In this document: positions 1-5,295 of the stretch, piece by piece
Layout: each line of letters opens with the position of its first letter
How positions within the stretch are numbered: position 1 is the stretch's first letter
Source: Pseudomonadota bacterium
Lineage (GTDB): Bacteria > BMS3Abin14
Direction of reading: 5' to 3'
NCBI GenBank assembly: GCA_003229755.1
Contig: QIFJ01000093.1
Location: forward strand, 1 to 5,295
DNA length: 5,295 bases
Made by a program: the position numbers and the translations under genes
The notes under the pieces: model-generated
The model's database searches: none
Seen by the model: the letters and a program-made list of their open reading frames with translations, nothing else
Told to the model about the DNA's origin: nothing

Positions 1-1140
1 AAACCGGTTCGGGATCATGAACTTCTTCTCACCATGTCCACTACCGATGAGTACACAGGTATTGTCGGGGGAGGTGCATTTGCAGATATGGTGGGCGGTG
101 AGATGGACGTCGACTGGGGCAGTGTGACTGACTCCTTTGGCGAGGTTTCCGCTCAGTATATTTCCGGTTTCGCTGCCAAGACGGTCCTGGTAAGCGCAAA
201 GGACATGGTTTCCGGCGATGTGGGTGTTGGTTATGTAAGGTCCTTCATTACCGGTACCGTAGATGTTCTGGTGAAAAAGCCCCAGGCTACGGCCCTGAGC
301 CTCTCCGGGTCCATGGAGGTATCGTTGTCCAGGGATTGGCTCACTGCGGATGGTCATAGCCGTTCGCGCATAACAGCAGTGGTCAGGGACGAATCCGGGG
401 ACCTGGTTGCGGGTGAGCGAATCAGGTTCACTCTACTTGGTGATAATGGCTCCATAAAAGAGATAAAGTCCTACACCGACTCTCGCGGCCGTGCTTTTGC
501 CGATTACATAGCAGGAACTGTGATAGGTGAGGTTCAAATAGAGGTCCGTGACTTGACCGGCGGGCATGTAGCTGTGGTCTCCATCGAGCTTCGATCCGAC
601 GCTCCCGCAGAGATCGCCCTTACGGCTGAGCCCGGAGAGATATTCACCGATGACAAGACCGGTTCTGTGATAACCGCGAAGGTAAGTGACGCCAACGGCA
701 ACCCCAACTTCAACACTGATGTTCTGTTCGAAGTTGCCTCAGGCGGCGGTACCATGTCGGCGGATAGCGCTGTAACAGATGAAAAGGACGGTATTGCCTC
801 TGTTAATTACCTTCCCGGCAGCGAGCCTGGTCTATCAACGATCAAGGCTACGATCATCAGCCGTGCCCCGACTGCCGATGAGGTGGCCGCTGCAGAGGGC
901 GCCGTGTTCCTGTTTGGTTTGGATGATGACCCCGGCCGGCTTGAGGTGATTGAATGGCTCGCCGGGCCCGGTGATGAGGTAAGCGAAGGTCAGGACCTGG
1001 TTAAACTGGAAGACAGGCGTGGAACTGTCTATATGGTAAAAGCTCCCAGGGACGGTATTGCCTCGGTGTTCACGGCAGAGGAAGAGGACAGGGTAGAGTA
1101 CGGTCAGACCTTGGGATACATTCTGCCTTTGGCAAAATGA
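1..1140 (+). CDS. Big_1-type Ig-like surface protein with C-terminal lipoyl-like domain (5' partial)
   Basis: The reading frame is open from the first base. The ATG at 34 has no Shine-Dalgarno, so the real start lies upstream and only the C-terminal 379 residues are present. Numbering from that Met, three bacterial Ig-like (Big_1, invasin/intimin type) modules are marked by repeated motifs: TDSFGEVSAQYISG (32-45), TDSRGRAFADYIAG (148-161) and TDEKDGIASVNYLPG (248-262). The second begins with the typical ADGHSRSRITAVVRDESG (105-122). Such modules form rod-like stalks on extracellular or surface proteins. Residues 301-366 read as a lipoyl/biotinyl barrel-sandwich domain: WLAGPGDEVSEGQDL (308-322), KAPRDG (336-341) and VEYGQTLGYI (354-363). 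The hairpin that carries the lipoyl lysine in E2 proteins is EDRRGT (326-331), so the lysine is absent and modification is not expected. The role is unknown: adhesion or matrix scaffolding is inferred from the Ig modules. Signal peptide and membrane anchor, if any, are outside the window. The gene ends in TGA with no visible terminator. Confidence 0.85.
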   Translation, partial: KPVRDHELLLTMSTTDEYTGIVGGGAFADMVGGEMDVDWGSVTDSFGEVSAQYISGFAAKTVLVSAKDMVSGDVGVGYVRSFITGTVDVLVKKPQATALSLSGSMEVSLSRDWLTADGHSRSRITAVVRDESGDLVAGERIRFTLLGDNGSIKEIKSYTDSRGRAFADYIAGTVIGEVQIEVRDLTGGHVAVVSIELRSDAPAEIALTAEPGEIFTDDKTGSVITAKVSDANGNPNFNTDVLFEVASGGGTMSADSAVTDEKDGIASVNYLPGSEPGLSTIKATIISRAPTADEVAAAEGAVFLFGLDDDPGRLEVIEWLAGPGDEVSEGQDLVKLEDRRGTVYMVKAPRDGIASVFTAEEEDRVEYGQTLGYILPLAK

Positions 1141-1175
1141 GTTTCAAGTTTCAGGTTTCAAGTTCCATGTTCCAG
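1141..1175. repeat. Heptamer array A, 5 copies of GTTYCAD
   Basis: Five consecutive 7-base units with no gaps. Columns 1, 2, 3, 5 and 6 are invariant; variation is confined to columns 4 (T/C) and 7 (A/G/T). The first unit begins at the base right after the TGA stop of the Ig-like gene. Confidence 0.85.
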
Positions 1176-1177
1176 GT

Positions 1178-1198
1178 ACAACCAACGACAAACAACTG
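1178..1198. repeat. Heptamer array B, 3 degenerate copies of ACRACHR
   Basis: Three 7-base units with columns 1, 2, 4 and 5 invariant, separated from array A by two bases. With only three copies and an A/C-rich word, this is the weakest array; it is included because its period and neighbours match. Confidence 0.5.
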
Positions 1199-1233
1199 AT
1201 CTCTCAGGATCGCCCGTCGCACGACCGGTTCTA

Positions 1234-1265
1234 CTCCGATTCTCCGGTTCGCCGTTTCCCCGGTT
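1234..1265. repeat. Octamer array C, 4 copies of CBCCGDTT
   Basis: Four consecutive 8-base units with six invariant columns; only columns 2 and 6 vary. It is the only array here with an 8-base period. A further related word, GACCGGTT, lies at 1223-1230 but is out of register by three bases. Confidence 0.75.
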
Positions 1266-1292
1266 CATTCATAAAATCGCGCCAGAGTTTCA

Positions 1293-1320
1293 GTCCCGGG
1301 ACCCAAGACCCAGGGCCCAG
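1293..1320. repeat. Heptamer array D, 4 copies of GDCCCRR
   Basis: Four consecutive 7-base units, the clearest being GACCCAA and GACCCAG. Columns 1, 3, 4 and 5 are invariant. An 8-base spacer separates it from array E. Confidence 0.75.
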
Positions 1321-1328
1321 GTGTGTTT

Positions 1329-1356
1329 ATCCAGGATCCAATGTCCAAGATCCAAT
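1329..1356. repeat. Heptamer array E, 4 copies of RTCCARK
   Basis: Four consecutive 7-base units, ATCCAAT being present twice exactly. Columns 2 to 5 are invariant. The word differs from that of array D, though both carry a CC core followed by A. Confidence 0.8.
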
Positions 1357-1361
1357 ATCGT

Positions 1362-1396
1362 GACGGGTGATGCGTAAATGGTGATTGGTGATTAGT
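1362..1396. repeat. Heptamer array F, 5 copies of RAHKVGT
   Basis: Five consecutive 7-base units with A at column 2 and GT at columns 6-7 invariant. The last two units (GATTGGT, GATTAGT) are the cleanest, and earlier units are more diverged. It starts five bases after array E. Confidence 0.75.
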
Positions 1397-1418
1397 AAAA
1401 CCCGATACGTATTTTATT

Positions 1419-1446
1419 GCGCCCTTCGCACTCTGCCCTTCGCTCT
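1419..1446. repeat. Heptamer array G, 4 copies of BYGCHCT (or two 14-mers)
   Basis: Four consecutive 7-base units with GC at columns 3-4 and CT at columns 6-7 invariant. Units 1 and 3, and units 2 and 4, resemble each other more than neighbours do, so the block is also two 14-base copies differing at 3 positions. Confidence 0.75.
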
Positions 1447-1569
1447 GGTTTAACCACTTCCACTGCACTACACCCCGTGAAACCCTGTGGAACAGCCTTC
1501 AAGTGGCTGTACTGTGGTCCAGACAAAGATTTTCTTATTGTACTTAGCAGCTTTGCGTGAGGCCAGACT

Positions 1570-1597
1570 CTTTCCTTCTTCCTTTTTCCTCCTCCCT
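1570..1597. repeat. Heptamer array H, 4 copies of YYTYCCT
   Basis: Four consecutive pyrimidine-only 7-base units with T at column 3 and CCT at columns 5-7 invariant. It is 123 bases from array G. Because the stretch is all pyrimidine, simple low complexity is a real alternative. Confidence 0.6.
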
Positions 1598-1698
1598 ATC
1601 TCAATCACACCAAATAACCCAATCTTGCGTCATTTGCCCCAAAATACCTTTTCACAAATTGTAAATAAAAGCTCGAAGTTAGCAGAATCCGCCAAATT

Positions 1699-1727
1699 AT
1701 GATAGCTTACAGCGGTTTTGTTATATT
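1699..1727 (+). promoter_or_regulatory. Candidate sigma70-type promoter with extended -10
   Basis: ATGATA at 1699-1704 (4 of 6 matches to TTGACA) and TATATT at 1722-1727 (5 of 6 matches to TATAAT) are 17 bases apart. TGT directly before the -10 gives the extended -10 motif. It is placed correctly for the beta-barrel gene and would give a leader of about 110 bases. This is based on consensus matching only, in AT-rich DNA where chance matches are common. Confidence 0.4.
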
Positions 1728-1738
1728 TTTCTCAAGGT

Positions 1739-1782
1739 ATGGGCATTGCACTGCCAGTTGATTGGCCAGTCCCATGTTTTTT
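1739..1782 (+). promoter_or_regulatory. Leader hairpin followed by T6: possible attenuator
   Basis: ATGGG (1739-1743) can pair with CCCAT (1771-1775). Inside it, CTG/CCA (1751-1756) can pair with TGG and CAG (1763-1769) around one bulged C. One base after the outer stem comes a run of six T (1777-1782), as in an intrinsic terminator. The 7-base left bulge contains ATTGCA (1745-1750), which is complementary to TGCAAT at 1795-1800, so an alternative fold is possible. Just downstream of the candidate promoter, this would act as a leader attenuator. The stem is interrupted, so confidence is low. Confidence 0.3.
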
Positions 1783-1826
1783 GTCTGATGCTGTTGCAAT
1801 CTGGTAACTCAAAACATTTTATACGG

Positions 1827-1833
1827 AAGGGAG
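1827..1833 (+). promoter_or_regulatory. Ribosome binding site of the beta-barrel gene
   Basis: AAGGGAG lies 9 bases before TTG at 1843 and 15 bases before ATG at 1849. The spacing favours the TTG start. A GAGG directly touching the ATG (1845-1848) is too close to serve it. Confidence 0.55.
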
Positions 1834-1842
1834 TTCCTGAAT

Positions 1843-3648
1843 TTGAGGATGGGAAGACAGTCTCTGAGCGTTCCGGTAAGGGGGTTCGGATGTCTTATTT
1901 TCTCGATTCTGTTCCTCCCGGGTATCCTCCTGGCCGGAGCGCCGGGGTTTTCTATAGATAACTCCTATGAGCTGGAACAGGAATTTGTGGTCAATGACTG
2001 GGTTGTTACAGAGACTTTTGGCCAGGATTACACCTTTGACTGGGACGAGACATTCAGTGACAGACTGGATGTGAATCTGGAGTTTAAGCTTACTATTGAA
2101 GATATTTTCAAATCCAACGACGTGGATATCAAGGAAGTGACGCCCTCACTGGAACTGGACCTTTCAAGCATCATCTGGAATCTGGGATTCAGCGCCGAGG
2201 ATACTATCGAATATACGAACGAGTTTAACAAGGAGCGAAAGGACGCCTTAGAGTTTAGCGCTGAATTGGACCTCGCTCCAGTCTATTCACCCACCTTCAA
2301 TGCCACATTACAGAAGCTTATCAACGAGCAGCAGAATCTGGAAGATACGAATGAGGAGAAAATTGACCTTGTCACGACTTATGGATTCGGTGAGATTGTC
2401 ACTCTGGATGCTTCCTACAAAAGGGAGAAACTGGATGACCGGCTGCTTAACAACAGCGACAAAGATCTCACTAGGTGGGACTTCACTGCGTCCCTAAATC
2501 AGTCCATGACCCCCTCATTGAAACTTAACATCGATACAACCCTGGAAGGAGAGACAGAAGATACTCTCAACAACTCGGGCCAGGTTATCCTTTCTGAGCG
2601 GTCCAGGACTCTGGAAAGCAGGGCCAGGCTTGCTCTTGAAACGTGGCCTAACATCAGTTCTGATCTTGAAATAACCGATGAACGGGAGTTGGTGGACGAT
2701 ACCGATACGATTAAAATTGAGTTCGATTTCAAGATCAGCCAGGAATTTCTTCCTATTGGAACCCTCACGGAAAGGTTGGAGTTCGGAAGGGAAAGAGTAA
2801 AGAGCCCCATACCTCAGGATGATGTGCGAAACCTTGATATCGGGTTTACACTGGAATTCGCGGGCAGCCCTTCTGATTATCTGGACTACTCGGTGAAGCA
2901 GAGCCTTGATCTTGCCGACTCGGAATTCGCCGATACTACAATAAATACCGATACCAGGCAGCGCGATTTTGATCTCAGCATCACTATCACTCCTGCCAAA
3001 GACCTGAGCCTTGATCTTGCATACAACAGGGCTACCGAGTACACAATAGGATCTTTTACAAGTGAGAGCAGGAGTTATAAAATTGAACTGACCTACGAGG
3101 GGGAAGCCTTCGATTTTCCCAACCTCACCTTCAATCCTTCGGTGGAATTCTCGACGGATAACGACAGGGTCGCCAACGAGACAACAGATAAACAGACCAT
3201 CGACCTGGAGTTTACATACACCTTCAATTTGCCTAAGGCCTTTGTTCTGGTGCTCGAACCGGGATATGCTTTTGAGCGAACAGATGGGGTCACAGAGAAT
3301 GTGGACCTCAATCTGGCATACGAAATGGCGTTAATATTCCAGCACGCCGACTGGGAGTTCTCCATTGAGAACGACGGAGAATATACGAATAACTTTGGGG
3401 CAGATGATGATTATAACAATGACGTCAGTGTCCAGATATCGGTTGGCCTTCTGGGCAATATCCAGTTTGATGTGGAATACCAGTATCAGACCTCTGACGA
3501 TAGTGATAACGAAGACACCCTTGAAGTCTCCGTGGATATGGAATTCGACAACTCGGCTTTAAGTGTGTCCTACGAAAACGACAGGGCCTTCTCAACAGAG
3601 AAGGATGTTGTGAGGACCTGGGAAGTTGAGTTCTTTATGGAATTCTAA
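1843..3648 (+). CDS. Putative outer-membrane beta-barrel protein
   Basis: The product is 601 residues from a TTG start chosen for its ribosome-site spacing; the in-frame ATG at 1849 would remove two residues. A Sec signal peptide is visible: basic N-terminus (R2, R5, R13), hydrophobic core at about 17-31, and a likely cleavage near AGA (31-33). The rest is dominated by alternating polar/hydrophobic strands of about 9-12 residues joined by acidic and Asn/Thr-rich turns, with hardly any long hydrophobic stretch. The chain ends WEVEFFMEF, an amphipathic strand with a terminal Phe, as in the beta-signal recognised by the BAM machinery. These point to a large outer-membrane barrel. No MtrB-like CXXC, plug domain, TonB box or heme motif is seen, and cysteine is almost absent (C17 in the signal only). 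Substrate and partners are unknown. It ends in TAA; the next gene follows after 193 bases, so co-transcription is possible but not shown. Confidence 0.75.
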   Translation: MRMGRQSLSVPVRGFGCLIFSILFLPGILLAGAPGFSIDNSYELEQEFVVNDWVVTETFGQDYTFDWDETFSDRLDVNLEFKLTIEDIFKSNDVDIKEVTPSLELDLSSIIWNLGFSAEDTIEYTNEFNKERKDALEFSAELDLAPVYSPTFNATLQKLINEQQNLEDTNEEKIDLVTTYGFGEIVTLDASYKREKLDDRLLNNSDKDLTRWDFTASLNQSMTPSLKLNIDTTLEGETEDTLNNSGQVILSERSRTLESRARLALETWPNISSDLEITDERELVDDTDTIKIEFDFKISQEFLPIGTLTERLEFGRERVKSPIPQDDVRNLDIGFTLEFAGSPSDYLDYSVKQSLDLADSEFADTTINTDTRQRDFDLSITITPAKDLSLDLAYNRATEYTIGSFTSESRSYKIELTYEGEAFDFPNLTFNPSVEFSTDNDRVANETTDKQTIDLEFTYTFNLPKAFVLVLEPGYAFERTDGVTENVDLNLAYEMALIFQHADWEFSIENDGEYTNNFGADDDYNNDVSVQISVGLLGNIQFDVEYQYQTSDDSDNEDTLEVSVDMEFDNSALSVSYENDRAFSTEKDVVRTWEVEFFMEF

Positions 3649-3829
3649 CGGGATGAGTTTACTCGGAGAGTGAAAACTGAGACAGATAGACCTGTTTGTC
3701 AGGAAGACCTGGGCCGAGTACGGAATTTTGTTGTGAAATCAGGTAAAATTGCTCATTTCTTGCGTTACGTTGGACAATTAAGTGAAGTGGCATTATTGCA
3801 GAATAAATGGTAGTGATACTTCATCGTTC
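3649..3829. other. Short intergenic region without a recognisable element
   Basis: No convincing terminator is seen after the beta-barrel gene and no clear promoter before the lipoprotein gene. TACTCGG (3660-3666) and CCGAGTA (3714-3720) form a 7-base inverted repeat with a 47-base loop, and AGACCTG occurs twice (3688-3694, 3705-3711). Both are within chance expectation for this length. Confidence 0.5.
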
Positions 3830-3836
3830 AAGGAGG
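3830..3836 (+). promoter_or_regulatory. Strong Shine-Dalgarno that decides the lipoprotein start
   Basis: A perfect AAGGAGG is followed by five A and then ATG at 3842. It rules out the longer in-frame GTG start at 3782, which has no such site and would put 20 polar residues before the signal peptide. Confidence 0.9.
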
Positions 3837-3841
3837 AAAAA

Positions 3842-4552
3842 ATGTTAAGAAGAGTCACCCGAAAATCTGGTTTGATCATTGCCGTATTTCTTGCCTTTGC
3901 TCTTTCCGCCTGCTCTGGTTCACCATCAGTGAAGTCGATCAGCAAGCCGTCTGAGAGCAAGAGGCAATACCTTGGGCTGAAGAAAGTAGCTATCCTGCCC
4001 TTTACTAATCTGGGCGGGGATAAGGGGGCCGAAGACCAGGCTGTGGGTATCGTAAAAATAGAGCTTAACTTGTTGGGCACTTTTCCGGAAGTGGAGGACC
4101 CTCTGTATGTTGCGGATGTCTTCAAATCCCTGAAGATCAGAAAGCTTGACACGCTGGACCTGGAGACGGTTAAAAAGCTGGGCTCGGAAATGGGAGTTCA
4201 GGCGCTTCTTCTCGGTGATATCAATGCATGGGGACTTGGGGAGGGCAGTGAAGCTGCCATGCACGTTTCCCTGACTCTTACACTTATCGACACTACTACA
4301 GGAAAGCTGCTCTGGGTCGGGAGCGGCTCACAGAGGGCAAGTTTCACCTGGGGAAGGGTTTTCGGTCTGAATGAAGGTCCCACCGATCTGGAGATTGGAA
4401 GAAAGGTAGTATCATCCCTGCTCAAGTCCATGTCCAAGGAGATCAAACGAAGGCGGGAAGCCGAAATGGTCAGAATCAAGGCGGAGGAGGCGGCAAAACT
4501 CAACGCCGCCGCTGAAGCTGAGAAAAAGCGGTTGGAAGAACAGAAGAAATAG
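3842..4552 (+). CDS. CsgG/LpoB-like outer-membrane lipoprotein
   Basis: The product is 236 residues. It has a classic lipoprotein signal: basic RRVTRK (3-8), hydrophobic 11-20, and lipobox L21-S22-A23-C24. Ser at +2 predicts release to the outer membrane by the Lol rule. The mature domain has the CsgG-like layout: KKVAILPFTNLG (47-58), where the conserved VAVLPF-type strand is expected; a helix around 63-78; MGVQALLLGDINAWG (117-131), matching the family's 'lG(a)d.l..G.i' strand; and VSLTLTLIDTTTGKLLWVGS (142-161), matching the 'l.lvd..TG.ilw' strand. CsgG itself forms the curli secretion pore, whereas relatives such as LpoB and GNA1162-like proteins are non-pore lipoproteins; with no visible pore-lining hairpins the latter seems more likely. 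Residues 198-236 are a Lys/Glu/Ala-rich helix like TolA segments, perhaps reaching peptidoglycan or a partner. The NHL gene starts 9 bases downstream, which implies one operon. The precise function is unknown. Confidence 0.75.
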   Translation: MLRRVTRKSGLIIAVFLAFALSACSGSPSVKSISKPSESKRQYLGLKKVAILPFTNLGGDKGAEDQAVGIVKIELNLLGTFPEVEDPLYVADVFKSLKIRKLDTLDLETVKKLGSEMGVQALLLGDINAWGLGEGSEAAMHVSLTLTLIDTTTGKLLWVGSGSQRASFTWGRVFGLNEGPTDLEIGRKVVSSLLKSMSKEIKRRREAEMVRIKAEEAAKLNAAAEAEKKRLEEQKK

Positions 4553-4561
4553 GAAAGAAAA

Positions 4562-5295
4562 ATGCCTTCGCATCGGTTCTGCAGCATAGACTCCGCCTGG
4601 GCGGCCGGGTATCGTGGATTTTTCAACTGGAGGGCTTTCTCATTCCTGATTATCACGTTTTTTGTGATCGTTACAGCCTTGTTCCCTGGATCATACGCAA
4701 CAGCCGACGGCGAAATTGTCCTGCGACTTTCCAGTGATCTCATAGTGGGACGTTTCGGAGTCGGGAAACTTTATTTTGATGATCCTTCCGATCTGGACAC
4801 CGATGAAGAGGAGAATGTCTATATCCTGGATTCGGGAAATTACCGTATCCAGGTTATGGATGAGGATGGTGATTTCCTCAAGGAATGGGGTGGACGAGGC
4901 CTTGACGATGGAGAGTTCAGGGAGCCTGTGGCCCTGTCTCTGGATTCAGACAACGAATTTGTCTATATTCTGGACAAAGAGAGGTATCTCGTCCAGAAAT
5001 TCGATCTGGACGGCAATTTTATCCTCTCTTTCGGGAAGAGAGGTATTAGAAAAGGCAGGTTCGATGATCCGGTTGATCTGACTATAGATTTTCAGGGTTA
5101 CATCTATGTACTTGACCGTGACAGAGGCGCCATCATCAAGTTTCATTCCAGCGGCGCTTTTGTAGATGAATGGGGTGACATAGGCAGGAAGAGGGATGAG
5201 TTTTCCGATCCGGTTTCCCTTACTTTTTCCCATGTGCGTCTCGGCAGCATATATGTTCTGGACATTGGCAGAAAGGCGATCCTCAAGTTCGACAG
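4562..5295 (+). CDS. Exported NHL-repeat beta-propeller protein (3' partial)
   Basis: From ATG at 4562 the frame stays open to the right edge, giving 244 residues of a truncated protein. An AGGA overlapping the previous stop codon lies 7 bases before the ATG. A hydrophobic segment (about 28-41) followed by GSYATADG suggests a Sec signal peptide cleaved around 46-48, or an uncleaved anchor; the 24 residues before it are longer than usual. Four NHL blades are visible, each with 'F..P..L..D...VYILD....IQ.FD.DG.F...WG' features: about 65-113, 114-161, 162-208 and 209-244 (cut). The YILD/YVLD strand occurs at 87-90, 135-138, 182-185 and 231-234. NHL proteins usually form six-bladed propellers that bind proteins or other ligands or, in a few families, act as enzymes. 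Here two or more further blades are expected beyond the edge. The tight link to the lipoprotein gene suggests a shared envelope role. Confidence 0.85.
   Translation, partial: MPSHRFCSIDSAWAAGYRGFFNWRAFSFLIITFFVIVTALFPGSYATADGEIVLRLSSDLIVGRFGVGKLYFDDPSDLDTDEEENVYILDSGNYRIQVMDEDGDFLKEWGGRGLDDGEFREPVALSLDSDNEFVYILDKERYLVQKFDLDGNFILSFGKRGIRKGRFDDPVDLTIDFQGYIYVLDRDRGAIIKFHSSGAFVDEWGDIGRKRDEFSDPVSLTFSHVRLGSIYVLDIGRKAILKFD

Larger units (their letters stand above)
1141..1842. other. 702-base intergenic region with short tandem arrays and a probable leader
   Basis: No credible gene lies here on either strand. The short open frames translate the repeat words, and the one with a plausible length (1487-1702) would start at GTG without a ribosome site. 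Positions 1141-1446 hold seven separate short tandem arrays filling 207 of 306 bases, and an eighth lies at 1570-1597. Each array has its own word. Positions 1447-1569 hold only a small perfect inverted repeat, ACAGCC/GGCTGT with a 7-base loop (1492-1510) and no T-run. From about 1600 the DNA becomes AT-rich and ends in a candidate promoter, a hairpin with a T-run, and the ribosome site of the next gene. No tRNA, rRNA, transposase or CRISPR structure is seen. Confidence 0.8.

Noticed and set aside
1141..1446. CRISPR-like array
   Set aside because: Units are 7-8 bases, contiguous and differ between blocks; there are no 25-40 base repeats with unique spacers.
1265..1468. Minus-strand open frame of 67 codons
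   Set aside because: It is the translation of arrays D to G; the 7-base period produces a 7-residue pseudo-repeat. No ribosome site, no domain, and it has the look of a spurious repeat-derived ORF.
1487..1702. Plus-strand open frame of 71 codons in the intergenic region
   Set aside because: GTG start without a Shine-Dalgarno, composition follows array H and AT-rich DNA, and no recognisable domain or signal.
3660..3720. 7-base inverted repeat TACTCGG/CCGAGTA as a terminator after the beta-barrel gene
   Set aside because: The loop is 47 bases, only a 4-base inner stem exists, and about one such match is expected by chance in a region this size.
3771..3796. TGGACA plus CATTAT as a sigma70 promoter before the lipoprotein gene
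   Set aside because: The spacer is only 14 bases and the -10 matches four of six positions; not convincing.
3788..3800. TGGCATTATTGCA as a sigma54 promoter before the lipoprotein gene
   Set aside because: The GG and GC doublets are 9 bases apart instead of the required 12.
4550..4564. Lipoprotein and NHL genes lie in the same frame, separated by one TAG, so readthrough could fuse them
   Set aside because: The downstream gene has its own ATG, upstream AGGA and signal peptide, and a fusion would bury that signal behind the helical tail. There is no other sign of amber recoding.
4198..4743. Long minus-strand open frame of 181 codons
   Set aside because: It overlaps the end of the lipoprotein gene and the start of the NHL gene, both of which have clear family motifs on the plus strand; it shows no domain of its own.

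Overview
The window suggests a diderm (Gram-negative) bacterium. It carries a lipoprotein with a clear lipobox and a protein that looks like an outer-membrane beta-barrel with an aromatic C-terminus. NHL-propeller and bacterial Ig-like (Big_1/invasin type) envelope proteins complete the set. The gene mix and the style of the intergenic DNA remind me of Desulfobacterota and other deltaproteobacteria-like lineages, but no marker gene fixes the taxonomy, so this is only an impression.

Layout, all genes on the + strand. (1) 1-1140: the 3' end of a surface protein, open at the left edge, with three Big_1-like Ig modules followed by a C-terminal lipoyl/biotinyl-like barrel-sandwich domain that lacks the modifiable lysine. 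(2) 1141-1842: a 702-base gap with no credible gene. Its first ~460 bases hold eight distinct short tandem arrays, seven built on a 7-base period and one on an 8-base period. The last ~150 bases look like a promoter and a structured leader for the next gene. (3) 1843-3648: a 601-residue exported, very acidic, beta-strand-rich protein, read as an outer-membrane beta-barrel, probably starting at TTG. (4) 3649-3841: a short intergenic region ending in a strong Shine-Dalgarno. (5) 3842-4552: a 236-residue CsgG/LpoB-like lipoprotein with a charged helical tail. (6) 4562-5295: the start of an exported NHL-repeat beta-propeller protein, cut by the right edge. It lies 9 bases after the lipoprotein gene and is probably co-transcribed with it.

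Taken together the genes look like an envelope module: a surface Ig protein, an outer-membrane barrel, a lipoprotein predicted for the outer membrane, and a secreted or periplasmic propeller. A shared pathway is inference; none of the four is a recognisable enzyme and no substrate can be named. The strongest unexplained signal is the cluster of unrelated heptamer arrays at 1141-1597, which begins at the first base after a stop codon.
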